Shown piece by piece: positions 50,970-63,893 of a stretch of DNA of 64,000 bases (positions are counted from its first letter, which is position 1; each line of letters opens with the position of its first letter). Under the pieces are notes generated by a model. The model saw nothing but the letters and a program-made list of their open reading frames with translations, had not been told where the DNA came from and did not search any database. A program made the position numbers and the translations under genes. The DNA comes from Eucalyptus grandis. Its lineage: Eukaryota; Streptophyta; Magnoliopsida; Myrtales; Myrtaceae. The stretch spans positions 4,412,001 to 4,476,000 of the forward strand of contig NC_052617.1 in NCBI RefSeq assembly GCF_016545825.1, written 5' to 3'.

Positions 50970-53900
50970 GAAACTCAGTTTCAGCTGTCTTCATTTGTCA
51001 TGCCTCTGCCGTGTTCTCCAAATCTCTCTCCCTCCCTCTCCCTCTCGGATAGAGGGCGCACTCACAAGCCGCAACCAATGCCGGATGCTATGGTGTTAAT
51101 TCCATCAGAATTGGCAAGTCGCGGCTGCCTGCTTTTATAGTGTGGTTTTGCTGGAGGTGCCTGAAAAGATTGGAGGCAAAGAAGAATCAAAGCTTGGTTT
51201 GAAAGAAGAACCTTGGCGATGGCCAAAAATGCAGGAACTGCCGGTTCAGATATGCCCATTGTTCCTTGCATGGATAAAAGGGGAAAGAAAAGAACATAAA
51301 GCCAGTCCAAGTTGACCCTCCGGGCACAAGTCTGGATCGAAATCTCGAAGCTTTCTCATTGAATGAGAAAATGAGAGATTTGAATCGTCACCTGTTAGGC
51401 TGTTTACTTGCCCCGAGCATGTATTGCTGACAAAGTTTACGTACAACCTACGCACTCCGTACGTTCCCTGCATTCGCCGTTGTTCGGTGATGAGTCTAGA
51501 CAATCTTCCCAAGCGAAGGCTTTTTGGCGTTATGTAATTGACAATTTGACATGGCAGGCACGCAAATTTTTACTGTCTTCCGTGGCTGCTTTCTGTAGCT
51601 GCTTTCTTGAGTGGCAGCCTGCTTTTTCTGATGTACGAACGAAAAAGTAACAGTGTCGGTGGCTACTCTCTTCACTTGCGATTTTTCAAAAATTTGTGAA
51701 GTAGAACATTGTACCGAACAATCACAAGAGTTCAATTTGACGCGGCAGACTTAGATGGTGTGAGTGGTTTTAATTGTTCGGCATGTTCCAGTTGAAACTA
51801 ATCATTAAAGAGAACATGAAGTAATTATATAAGATGGTGATCATTATGTGATAATGTTCGCTTATAAACCAATTAATATGGACTTTTTATTTTTTTCATT
51901 CAATGTGAGATTTTGAGATGTTATAATTCCTCGAATGAATTGATGTTCTTACTATTGTTGACTTGTACAACGTTATAGAACCCCTCATATTTGCTACATG
52001 GTCCAATCCATTATTATCTTTTTCATTATCTTAAAAGTCTGCCTAGAGCTGCATTTTGTTTATTTGTGTATTGGTATGCGTTTGGTCCATCCATAAAAGC
52101 ACATATCTACTTGGAGTATCGTCCTCTGATATAATAAGTAACGACTTTGACTAGTTTCTAGTGGGCCAAATTCCAAATGCAGTACTTCGAGTAGTCTCGT
52201 AATATGGTCACCATTTTACTTAACTGTATTATTTATGAATCACTTAATAAGCTATTTTCCATTTGATATCGAGCTATGAAATTCCCAATAATGAAGAGAA
52301 GTTGCCTGTTGAATACAACATAAGCATCTTTTCAAATGGCAATATACAACTTCTGACAAAAAAATAATATAAAAATGGCAATATACAACTGCTGGTGCTT
52401 TGCAAGAGTGCTACATCGAGAAAAAAATAAATGCTAAAAAGACGGAATAACCCAAAAAAAAGGGATTTGAGAGGATCAATGAAGAGAAGCAAAGGGGGAG
52501 GTGAGTTAAAGCGATAAAGAAGCTATCTCGCCTTTGCCGTGATGGTTGACAACCCTTGCTCAAACGCTGGCGATGGTGATTAGCCCTCACGGTGAGCAGG
52601 CAAGGATCCTGCCCCTCGCTAGTTGACCAGACGCACCTTTTTTTAATCAATTTTTTGATTGACTGGATTGGTCACCCCTCAACCCCCTATCACTTTATAG
52701 GCAAAACTAACCCAATATTCAAAAGGTTATCCTGGACTTACATCAAAATATTGACGGTGATTCTCAAATATTGAAGAACAAATTGTGCCATCACTCATCA
52801 TCAATAAGCGAGGATCAATTGACCCTTGGGAACACCATTTAAGGCCCGATCGACCCTCGCTTGAGCGGTAAATGGTGGCACCAGCACAGCATGACCACTA
52901 GCCACAACCATTGGTGGCAGCCGCGATCGCTGGTGGCTGCCGGGGTACAAATGGGCCAAGCCTAGAGGGATTTTCGGCCTGATCAGACCAGACTGAGATT
53001 GACTTTTCTTGGTCTAGTTCGTTGGCCCACTCTGGAAAAAAGGAAGAAAAGCTCCCTACCGTAAATTACCCAATTGGGTTCAGGCTGCTTTGCTCTTTAG
53101 CTTGTAATTTTCACTTTTAAGTTATTTTCAAAAATTCCTATGTAGTCGGATTTAAAACTGCACATACAATTATCAAATAACTATCGTAAATTTGCTTAAA
53201 ATTCGTAAATTTCATTGAAAGAAACGATTCGTGTACATCTCAACTTATAACTTTTGTTGACCGTTAATTTTTTATATTACAACTTTGCAGAGGTTAATCA
53301 ATTAAAAATGAATAACCTTACAATTTAAATAATTTTTTTTTATCTAATTTTAGGTATAATGGCCAATTCCGCTTTAAGTATCTTCGACCCAAGAAACAGA
53401 CCCACTCAATCCCGAATGAGAATTAAGAAATCCAACTTGTGAAATAGCTCGGTCATAGTCGGACCCGAAAATTCAGGTTGACCCAAACGTTAGAAATTCG
53501 ATTGTAATTTTTTTCAGTAAATCTCAGGATTCCGGGTCCACTTAAACTAATTATTTTTCGGGTAAATATTAAATAATAAGTTAGGCGTGCGGTCTGGAAC
53601 CGCGGACTGCAGGCTTCCCCCGGTTTATTTTTATTTTCTCTTCTTTCTCTTCTTTCTCTCCTGAAAAATAATGTTATTCACAGATAATAAAGGCATTTCC
53701 TCCCCATCACGCAAGCCCCAAAAAAAAAAAAACGAAGGAGAAGAAGAAAAGTTGAGATAGTGACGAGGACAAGACACTCGCGAGACCGCAGAAGGGACAA
53801 AAGCAATGGCCACGATCATCTCCCATAAACTTGGATAGTCATCCATGTCCACTTGTCGGATAAGCTCGCCATGTGACCAAATCGCATTCCTTCTCCTCTC

Positions 53901-54420
53901 CTCTTTCCTCTCGCGAAGACGGAGCAACGACAGAACTAGCAACTTCCATTCAGTTCGTGCCCGGAAACGATGGCGTGGTGCACTCGTGAGTCCTCCTCCT
54001 GCCCTCTTTAATTCAAACATGATGATCTTTCTGCTTAATCTTGAGAATGGTTTTTTGTTCAGGTTACAGAGCCCGCTGGATCAATCTCAACCGCTGCTTC
54101 GCCAGCTTGACCCCGAGATGGAATGGTGGCAGCGAAGTGGGGGCCTCGCATTTTCCATCTCGAGCTTCTGGTCTCTTTTTGACTCATTGAGGGTTGACTT
54201 GTGATTGATCCGCGACTAATTATGCAGGTCGCGTTGGAGAGCTTTGAGGACTCCCGGGTTACTTTGGCTCCTTCGAAAGAGTGAGTTTGTTTATGTTTAA
54301 TTGGTCTTCTTATTTGAGTTGGTTATTGCTTATCGCGTGCTTGAGCCGGTTTTAAGTTCTAATGTTCAGGTCTATGGTGCAAGCTTTTTCTTCTCTGCTG
54401 GTTGCTTTTTCACATATTTT
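50970..54420. repeat. Tandem duplication, copy B (joined to the intact gene)
   Basis: Copy B carries the upstream region and exons 1-2 of the complete carbonic anhydrase gene. Against copy A it lacks the 0.8 kb transposon, and near 52620-52790 it has sequence not obvious in A. Each copy includes about 2.6-2.9 kb above exon 1, so the promoter is probably present twice. Confidence 0.9.
53806..53838 (+). promoter_or_regulatory. Short upstream frame (uORF) before beta-CA start
   Basis: ATG GCC ACG ATC ATC opens ten codons (MATIISHKLG) closed by TAG, in the same frame as the chosen start at 53845. Copy A has the equivalent at 49491-49523 (MATIISHRLG, then TAG). MAT... is a common transit-peptide start, so this may be the old N terminus cut off by a nonsense change, or a real uORF. 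Confidence 0.55.
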
Positions 54421-56678
54421 GAGTGACTTATGTTGTGTCTGTCCTGTAGTTCTTACCATAAAAAGAAAGTGTCTGCAGTTCTTGAGCAATTGTAGTCGAA
54501 TTATTGAAGTAAGAGCCAAAAACTACTGTTTGGAGTCTGATTAAATTTGATCTGTTATTTCTGAATTCTGGTCTTCAGAGGAGATAGGGTAGATCGGCTT
54601 TTCTTCTCTCGACTCTCGCTTTCATACCTCAGTGCTGCTTATTGTGTAGCCTAGGACAAAATGCGAGTGGTCATGACCCGCCGATACACCATTTAATCAC
54701 TCTGTTAACCAACGACCCGTTTGTATGATGACCGCATAATGTTCTCTTGCTGTTTCCAAGGGTTTGTCCTCAAAGCCTTATTTTCCAGATGGAAGGTTGC
54801 GTATGTAGTTGGATCCTTTACAATACGCTATGGTTGACATTCTCATATATCTTAGGTCACAGCAATCAAGTCATATCGACGTGGATTAGTTAATATGTCT
54901 CTCCTCTGCTAAAAACTGAGATTGACTGTCGGTTTGATCTATGAAAAATGTGGAAACTGCAAATTTTACATGGAATGCTGAAAATCGTGACCTGTATCTG
55001 CATAGGAGAATCGAGGTGCCCCTGCCGGAGGAAATAGGTTCATCTAGAATTACTGGAAAGGATGTGGCAAAATCAAATGCTGATGGTGGCTCGGACATGT
55101 TCGATGAGATCAGACAGAGGTTTCTAGAGTTCAAGAGCAACAAATTCTTGTACGTGGCAGTTAATTCGCGCTGATGTCCTTTTTGTGGTTTGTTCTCTTG
55201 AGGAGGCTTTTACTCTGTGCTTGTTAGGTAACTCATCATCTTGAACAGGAAGGAGGCGGCGCATTTTCAGAATCTCGCTAGAGCTCAGTCACCAAAGGTG
55301 AATAAAAGGAACTAATAGTGTTCATATTTCTGATGCACGACAAAACAGGACTTTCTCTTATGCCTCTTTCTGAATCCAATGCAAACACTGCTTGATTTTG
55401 GTGTAAACTGACTTTGCGGTCTCACTGGGACTAAAATTGTGGTTGGGACAGTTCCTGGTGATTGCTTGTGTAGACTCTCGGGTGTGCCCGACTAATGTAC
55501 TCGGACTCCAACCAGGAGAGGCCTTCATGGTGCGTAATGTCGCAAATCTTGTTCCGGCGATTGAGGTTTGCTCTCATCTCTTTTGCATTTTTATGCTGTT
55601 AAGAAAGTGCTTTTCTTCTTCTTCGCCTCTTAGGAAAGTGATTTCATGTTTCCACAGTTTGGACCATCGGAAACTGGCGCTGCTCTTGAATTTGCAGTGA
55701 AATCTCTTGAAGTAAGCCTACCTCTAAAATACTGTACTCATGTTCTTTTCTCGGTGGCATAACTCGTGTCCTTGAGCTGATGTCTCCATTTGAGCGAATT
55801 CATCAACGTGCAAACTTCCTCCAATTAGATAGATGCTCATTCAATGCCTGGGACTTTGGTTACGTATGAGATTTCAGAGTTTCACTCTATAAGTAGGACA
55901 AACAATTTGACAGATGATTGGGATTGCCGTGCGCATCTTGATCATTCACCTACTCTCATATACCTATCGCACCCAGTTATTTTAATGGATTTACACTCAA
56001 AATTCTGTCGGTTTTGTTTCAGGTTGAGAATATATTAGTCATAGGCCATAGTCGATGTGCTGGAATTGAAGCCCTCATGGGCATGCAGGATTCGAATACA
56101 GGGTACTACTAGCTTCCTTTTCTGTAGAAGTTAAAGTAAAGGCTCATGAGAATCGCTTTTTAATCCTGGCTTTCATGCATCATAATCCATTCTCTTATAT
56201 GATGCGCCTCTGCAGAAATTATGTAGAGAGATGGGTCGTTAATGGAAAAGCTGCCAAGCTACGAACGGAAGCAGCTGCGCCACACCTTAGCTTTGACCAG
56301 CAATGCACGCATTGTGAAAAGGTGAACTAAAAAGATTTCTACTTCTGGATGTCAAACAAGTTGATGTTGGCAAGGTTTCTTTTATGAAGATACGAGTTCC
56401 CGGCTACAGTGAAGTTTTATCAGCAGGCTGTTGCTTTTCTGACCTATGCTTCGTATATGAATCCACCGATATTGCAGGAATCCGTCACGCAGTCTCTAAA
56501 CAACTTGCTTACATATCCATGGATAAAAGAAAGAGTCGAGGATGGACTGCTTTCCATCAGCGGAGGGTACTATGATTTCATCGACTGCACGTTCGAGAAA
56601 TGGAGTCTCGACATTGAAGGAAGCGGTGCCACCGGAGGAAAGAGATACTCAACGAAAGATCACCAGTTCTGGCGCTGA
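53845..56678 (+). CDS. BCA5-like: Beta-carbonic anhydrase, plastid-type (BCA5-like)
   Basis: A zinc enzyme that interconverts CO2 and bicarbonate. Exons: 53845-53985, 54228-54280, 55006-55149, 55249-55297, 55452-55565, 55658-55711, 56023-56102, 56216-56321, 56478-56678; 313 aa, all phases consistent. The first 60 residues or so are rich in Ser and Arg with few acidic residues, like an organelle transit peptide. The catalytic set is complete: zinc ligands Cys135, His194 and Cys197 (ACVDSR at 134-139, GHSRCAG at 193-199) and the Asp137-Arg139 dyad. The C terminus has [20 protein letters not shown] and [14 protein letters not shown]. The start is the first ATG after the in-frame TAG at 53836-53838; the true N terminus is uncertain. 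The promoter and exons 1-2 are duplicated upstream. Chloroplast or mitochondrial targeting cannot be decided by eye. Confidence 0.9.
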
Positions 56679-57002
56679 GATATCTTCCTCCAGTGTGTCC
56701 TGGAAATTGCAATGCGCATTGCATGTAAATGAACTGTGCAGTATTATCGGAATGTGGCTGCACAGATGGTTGAACTTTCTGCAGATTGTCCTGACACAAT
56801 AGGAGGCGATGAAAGTCGACGATTTAGTGACCAATGGAAGCCAATGAGTCGATCTGTTTACCTGTAAATTGTAATGTGAAAGTTATATAAGGACCTCGGA
56901 GTTCACCATCTTTGCAATCTCAATTTCTAGCTTAATGTTCAGATTAATCCATGAATATCTCGTGATGTATTTTATCATAATGAAAGGATTACAACATAAC
57001 TA

Positions 57003-57890
57003 AAAGAGAGTGTTTTAACAGAGAGTAATGCATTATTTACAATCTCTTAAGATATCTAAAATGATGGTAATTGGTAATTGTCCAAAATTTTCAATTTTGC
57101 TGAGAAAAAGTTTGTCGAAACTACACTATTTTGGCAAATACCCAACGGTGATCTCACATTCCGGTCGATATATGATCCGGTGAATTGGGTCCTTTTTTTG
57201 GGGGCAAAACACACAAAAAAAAAAAAGACCTTGGGTTTTGGTAAAATTCATGATAAAGTTCCGGACTAATGTCATTGCTGGTAAATTGGCAGTCACCTTT
57301 TTCTTGAAGCAGAAGCAATTCCAAGAAAACAGCAATTTCACATTCCCGGGGGGTGAAAAAGCCAACTCCAGCTTAAATTAGGGGCCAAAATGAAAATGAC
57401 AAAGACCACGGTGCGGGACGACGATAACAAACAGGAAATCAGAGAGTATTTAAAAGAAAGTAATGCATTATTTATCATATCTTAAGATCTCCAAAAAGAT
57501 GGCATTTCGTATTGCCTAAAATTTTCAATTTTACTATGGAGAAGTTTGTCGAAATTGTACTATTTTGGCAAATACCCGACGGCGATCTCACATTGAGGTC
57601 GATATACAATTCGTTACTGGTGAATCGGGTCTTTTATTTTGGGCAAAACACGAACGATAAAAAAAAAAAAAACTTTGGTTTTGGTATATTCATGATAAAG
57701 TTACAGACCAATGTCATTGACGGAAACGGGCAATCACATACTTCTCGAAGCAGAAGCAATTCCAAGAAACAGTAATTTCACATTCCTGGGGGGGTAAAAA
57801 GGCGAACTTAAGCTTAAATTAGGGGCCAAACTGAAAATGACAAAGACCAGACCACGGTGCGCGACGGCGATAACGAACAGGAAGGAAATC
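57003..57890. repeat. Tandem repeat of about 435 bp before AP4M
   Basis: Two adjacent units (about 57003-57441 and 57442-57890) share AGTAATGCATTATTTA, AAAATTTTCAATTTT, ATTTTGGCAAATACCC, GATCTCACATT and GGGGCCAAA.TGAAAATGAC in the same order, with small gaps and substitutions. The second unit runs into the AP4M leader, so the proximal promoter and part of the 5' UTR are duplicated. Confidence 0.85.
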
Positions 57891-57968
57891 AGAGACGAGC
57901 TGAAGAAGGAATTTCGCAGGGAGCGAACGGACGGAGCTCGGGGCGCTCGCGAGGAAGAAGGATCGACG

Positions 57969-60900
57969 ATGATCTCTCAGTTCTTCGTGCTCTCGCAGCG
58001 GGGCGACAACATAGTCTTCCGCGACTGTGAGTAGAGACCACTCCCGCCTCGGCCCGCGGATCTGGCTCCGAGTCGAACTCCTCTCGTCGCCCTTTCTCTT
58101 CTCGAATCTTTTCTCGATTCGGTGATGCGGTGTCCGAAGAGTTCGCGAATTGTGCCAATCGCGATGCTCGATTGCTGTTCTGGTGTCGATCGGGTTTCTC
58201 CTTTCGGCGCAAAATCTGATTCGAATCGCGTGAATTTAGCGAACTAGATGGAGGGGGCGCATTTCCGTTGTTCTCGTGTTGTGTTTTTTGCGTTTTGCGT
58301 TTTGCGTTTGCGGATTTGTTGTGATCTGAAAGAGCTGTTTTTGATGGGTTTTTAGATCGCGGGGAAGTGCAGAAGGGGAGCACCGAGACGTTCTTTCGGA
58401 AGGTGAAGTTCTGGAAAGAGGATGGGCAAGAAGAGGCGCAAGCGCCACCTGTCTTTGTAGGTATTCTCGTCTCTTTGCCGGTGAAATTCGAGCCGCTCTA
58501 GCGATCGTTTTGCTACTGAGTTTATGTGTCGGGAGAGTAGTGTTGGCACTTGTTGTTATTTTGGAGGTCCGTGGATTATCTGAATTGGGAAGTTCTTGCT
58601 GATACTGTTGTTTCGTTTACATGGGTTTCATTCATTCGGTTTGGGAGAGTTGGTGGCGTGTTTTATGCATTGGGCATTGCGGAGAAACCCAATCGAGTTC
58701 GGTCCGGGATACTCTCGTTTGACCTCTGGATTTTTTCCGGTGTAGAATGTGGACGGTGTAAACTACTTTCACGTGAAGGTGGCCGGCTTATTGTTTGTCG
58801 CAACCACGAGGGTCAATGTATCTCCTTCTCTTGTCTTGGAGCTCCTCCAGAGGATTGCACGTGTCATCAAGGATTACCTCGGTGTTCTTAGCGAGGATTC
58901 GCTGCGGAAAAACTTTGTGCTTGTTTACGAGTTGCTTGATGAGGTCATTGTAAGTTTGCCTGATTCTTTGCCTCTTTTTTTTTTTTGGTTCTTTGTCTTG
59001 ATCTCATGTTAAGAGACCCTTTTCCTGTGCCACTATCATGTTGATGGCATGATGGACATAACTTAGGTGCACTACTAGATGGAACAGTTACCTTTAAATA
59101 TTATCATTGCTGTCATTCATGTAGGTCAATTTTTTAAAGCTTAGTGATCTTTTGATGACAAGCTAGAAGGTATTTTGAGAACAATATCTTACATGCAGTT
59201 TTTAGGGCTTGGTAGTTATTGGGCCAATTGATCTCTAATTTACAGCAGATTACTACGTATTAGCTTAAGGCTTTTCTTTGATATTCAAGTAAACTGAAGC
59301 ATAACTATTATTCATTGATGGCAAGATAGGACTATTTGCTTGAATATGATTTCTGACCGCTGTTTATCCTAGGATTTTGGTTATGTACAAACAACATCGA
59401 CTGAAGTACTGAAATCCTATATATTTAATGAGCCAATTGCTGTGGATGCTGCTCGTCTGCCTCCTCTTGGTCCAGCTGCCATTTTCATGGTATCGTGTTT
59501 CTAATAGTTTTATATGGTTCTGAAGAAAAGTGAAACTTCACTGTCATGTAGTTGGTGAATTTGCATTTAAAAACCATTTTGCAGCAAGGAAGTAAAAGGA
59601 TGCCAGGGACGGCTGTGACAAAATCGGTTATTGCAAATGAGCCTGCTGGAAGGAAGAGGGAGGAAATTTTCGTGGATATTATTGAAAAGATCAGCGTCAC
59701 TTTCAGCTCTAGTGTGCGTATCTTTTCCACTGGGAATTCGTCAGTCATCTTCATTTAAGTGGTCTTTTTTTTAATGCTTGGGGGACCTCAAAATTCTGTT
59801 CATGACAAATATTGTACTATTTGAAAGGAGAAAAAATCATCTTGAAATGGGACTTATGACAGTTCATATTCCAGATTGGCCTTTTCTCCACTCAGAATAT
59901 TCCACTTGATCTTGTTCTCCAAGGAGATACTTATCTCAACTGTTGTACCCTCTCTGAGTCATAATATTCAACATTCATTAAAAAATGTTCTTCTATTAGT
60001 CAAGGAAAGGAAATGAAAAGAATCCTAGATACTTTGCCTTCTCACATCTAGGTGAGACACCCTTTTGTCTTATTGATAGTCGCTTATGATACTTCTGTTA
60101 ATAGTTTAAATGAATGATGATTCTCCTCCGTGGACCTTCATGGCATCTTGTCTGTGCTTTATGAACCTCAATAGTGTTGTCTAGTTGCACCACTTGTCAG
60201 TTACTTAGGCTAGATGATTTATCTTCATTCAACTTATGGTCATTTATTGTTTTGGCAACTCGTCCTTTTCTGTGCTATTTGTCTTATCAGCTGAACAGAA
60301 TCACCCATCACATCTGTGCTATTTGTCAATGCACTTTGATCCAAGTCTCTGTACCATCAACATGCAGGGATAGTGGCACGTCAATTGAAAGAAATGAAGC
60401 TTCTAATATTTCAAACGTGCTGATCTGCTAGCAACCATAAGATGTACTTGACTTTCTGTGCAATGCTTGAATTCTGGCAGGGATATATACTGACTTCTGA
60501 GATCGATGGAACCATTCAAATGAAGAGTTATCTATCTGGAAATCCGGAGATTCGAGTGGCTTTGAACGAGGAGTTGAATATTGGAAGAGGCGGGAGATCA
60601 TTATATGGTAGTTCCCAGGGTTTCCCTTAACGAATTACGCTCTGATTCTTTTTAGTTGTAATATACATGACTAATTTGACATGAGTGCAACCTTCTTGGT
60701 CATAGAAATACTTCTGTTTGCATTTCTTGTACTTCTTTTTCAGGCTTTAAACATTGACAATTTTCTTAGAGAAACTGCTATCGCAATTCAGGATGCTACT
60801 GTCGCTAATAATGATGGCCATCTAGTTAGAGCTACTTGATCTAAGCAAGCAATCCCAACCTTACTTATGTCATTTATTTGTAACTGTGACAGATTACAGA

Positions 60901-63426
60901 AGTTCAGCAGGTTCTGGAGCGGTTGTTCTAGACGATTGTAATTTTCATGAATCTGTGCGCCTCGACAGCTTTGACATGGATCGGACTCTAACTCTGGTAT
61001 GGTGCATTGGGATTACTTGATCTGCTTTAACGTAAGGGGAGAGAAGTTTAGGGCGTGTCTACATAGAATTTTACCTTTTGTTTTTGGCTTAATCTAGATG
61101 TTGTGATAGATATTCTCTGACTTTTTGTTAGCTGAAAACACTGAAGTTTTCACTACTTACAAATATCAACAAGTAGAATCGCATTTGATCTTATCACAGT
61201 TAAAAATTTTGATAAGAAAAAGCTTAGCCAACTTAATGTTTTGTCCTCATCCCTGCTTAAGGTACCGCCAGATGGTGAATTTCCTGTCATGAACTATCGT
61301 ATGACCCAGGAATTCAGGCCTCCATTTCGCGTAACCGCATTGATTGAAGAAGCAGGTAATCTCAAGGTGAGTACATTTAATATCAGCTATGAAGGTGCTA
61401 CTAAACTATTTGTGTGGCTGTGGACCCCATTCTGCATCTGTTTGTTTCAGTAAAGCAACAGTTTTACTAACTGTGCTGCTGTACTAATCATATAGGCTGA
61501 AGTAATTATTAAAGTACGTGCTGAGTTCTCTTCAAGTATTACCGCAAATACAATTGTTGTACAGATGCCTCTTCCAAAATATACTACCAGGTATTCCCTC
61601 TGAACGCTGTTATTTATTTATTTTTTTAAAAATGTTACAGGAAAAGTTGCTTCCTTGGTTTGGTACCTCATAAGTCAATATCGTCAGCATTTTGCTATTA
61701 TATAGAGATCTTTTGGAAGATAGCTGGATTTATGGAAAGAAATGCCTATGGGAGCTCATTCTGTTACTAGCATCCTCGAGATATTCTGCCGTATCGTGAT
61801 AGTGTTATAAAGTTTATCATTCTACAAGAATAATATTGAGTAAGACCATTCCAAGGAGTCCAACCATGCAAGTTAACTGAGAAGCTGGAAGTAAGAGGAA
61901 TTGGATAAACCTGTTAATTATCTGTTGGATGCACTATTAGCTCTTAGCCAGATCCTTTATCACCATCAAGGTATTCTCCACTTTAGGTCCTGTTGTCCAA
62001 TTAAGCGATCCCACTTCTTAGTGTTATGATGGTGATGTATGTTAAAATAGGGAAGTTTCATCATTATGATCTTGAAGAGTTATGCAGATTATACTCTAGA
62101 ATGGATACTGAGTCTTATCTGGTAGGTCACATTGGGCCTGGGGCATATGTTATGACTTTTCGCTTTTGGGAAAGAGGAGATTCTTTTCTCTTTTTTTTTT
62201 TTTTTTTTTTTGGGGGGTGTTTCGGTGGACTATAGAAGGTGCATTCAGCATCAAATGTTTGTTGATTAAAATTGATTGTGTTTACAGAGCTACTTTTGAG
62301 CTGGAACCTGGAGCAGTTGGGCAAACTGCAGATTTGAGAGAAGTGAGCAAGAAACTTGAATGGAGTTTGAAAAAGGTGCCTTCTTGCCAGTGTCTTCAAG
62401 GAATCTAATTCATTTAACTTAGCCACAGAATTTCCATCACGCCGAATTCATTTTAATGAGCTTATGGCTGTTGTGTGGGGCAGATTGTTGGTGGATCAGA
62501 AAACACGCTGCGTGCCAAGCTAAGTTTTTCTCAAGAATCCCATGGTATGATTTGTCTGTCATCTATGAGGATTCTAGATTGCAATAGATATATCCTCTTT
62601 GGAGATAATAATGATTATTTATGGTATGTGTTTGGTTGCTTCATAGGAAATATCACGAAGGAATCTGGACCAGTTAGCATGACTTTCACCATTCCTATGT
62701 ATAATGCTTCAGGGCTTCAGGTAATAAAATCTTAACATGCGTGTGGCAAGTGTTTAAGGTGATTTTACTTTCAACTTCTAAGTTCAGAATCTACCCATTA
62801 CAATTCCATTGTGGAATAGTATATGGAGCATTATATATATAGTCTGTGTACATGGCATTCATTGTGCTTCAGTCTTGGCAGTTTATTTTACTGTATGTTG
62901 AAACCCATCAAGTCAAGTAGAGCTACCTGAATTTTGGTGTAGGAATACTGCACCTGCACATGGGGCCTGGGGGCCTCATGGCTATTGGATTGGTTTTCCC
63001 TATGTCAGATTTTAAGGATGGTAAGGTCTTGGCTGTGGTGAAGGCCCTCAGCCGAGTGTTACCTTGCCAGGCCTGAAAAGTCCATGGCTATAATTAGGTT
63101 CTAGGAATTTCTCCATGGAATTCTGAGGATCACTTATGTAAAGAGTAGGCATGGTGGCTGGGCTTGGCCTGGCTAGCCTACAGTTGAGGCCGAGTTCCAT
63201 TTCCTGTTACTGGTCTTGCCTAAATCTGCCTATTGATTGGCATCACCATCCTGAGCTATTGCATTGCTTTCTCTTTTTTGGAGTGCCATAAGAGACTCAC
63301 TGTGTTATGGACGGACCTTTCTTGTAGGTGAAATACTTGCAAATTGCAAAGAAGTCCAGTAATTATAATCCTTATCGGTGGGTGAGATACGTCACTCAAG
63401 CTAATTCCTATGTGGCTCGAATGTGA
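57969..63426 (+). CDS. AP4M: AP-4 adaptor complex subunit mu, with a 1-bp frameshift in exon 4
   Basis: This is the medium chain of the AP-4 adaptor, which sorts cargo (in plants, storage proteins for the vacuole) at the trans-Golgi network. Exons: 57969-58026, 58356-58456, 58746-58949, 59373-59490, 59585-59713, 60481-60607, 60893-60996, 61262-61366, 61496-61590, 62288-62375, 62484-62544, 62647-62720, 63328-63426. The product starts MISQFFVLSQRGDNIVFRD (longin-like domain, to about residue 140). The mu-homology domain runs from about 185 to the end, including VPPDGEFPVMNYRM and RWVRYVTQANSYVARM. Exon 4 is 118 bp where 117 is needed: a run of three C at about 59460-59462 shifts the frame after AARLP and leads to a stop at the start of exon 5. 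All other exons fit a protein of about 453 aa, the usual length. This is a sequencing error, a null allele or a real lesion. Confidence 0.9.
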
Positions 63427-63893
63427 GGTTATTGAGCTTCTTTCTGCCAGAACTTTACATTTTTGTTTTTTTGCTTTCCCTTTCACTGTATGTGATTCCA
63501 TCTCTTTGATCATCCTCTCAGTGTTTTCTCTTTTTAATTTTAAAGTATGATCAATCTTCTCAGAAGAGTGAACTTTTGCTTACTTTTATGGGTATCAATC
63601 AATATCAGCCTTTTGGAAGAAGGATGGATTTAACGAATTGTGTTTAACTGAATTTTTGAGGTGTTTCTTATGTTGCGAGTTGTATATGTTGAATCTCATG
63701 TCCACTGAGATACATGAAATGAAAAAAAGAAAGAAAAACCAAGTAGAGAAAAAGGACATTTCGTGCACGAGAGGATGACTTCCGCATTGCACAGTTTAAT
63801 CAGTAAAAAAAGCCTGAAGTATTGGCTTGACATCCAAATTGAACTTAAACACAACTCCAATCTTCAAGAGGTCTCAAGTCAAAAGCAACAGAG

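Noticed and set aside
53631..54020. 129-codon minus-strand frame over beta-CA exon 1, also seen in copy A
   Set aside because: Antisense of the exon; conserved only because the segment is duplicated.
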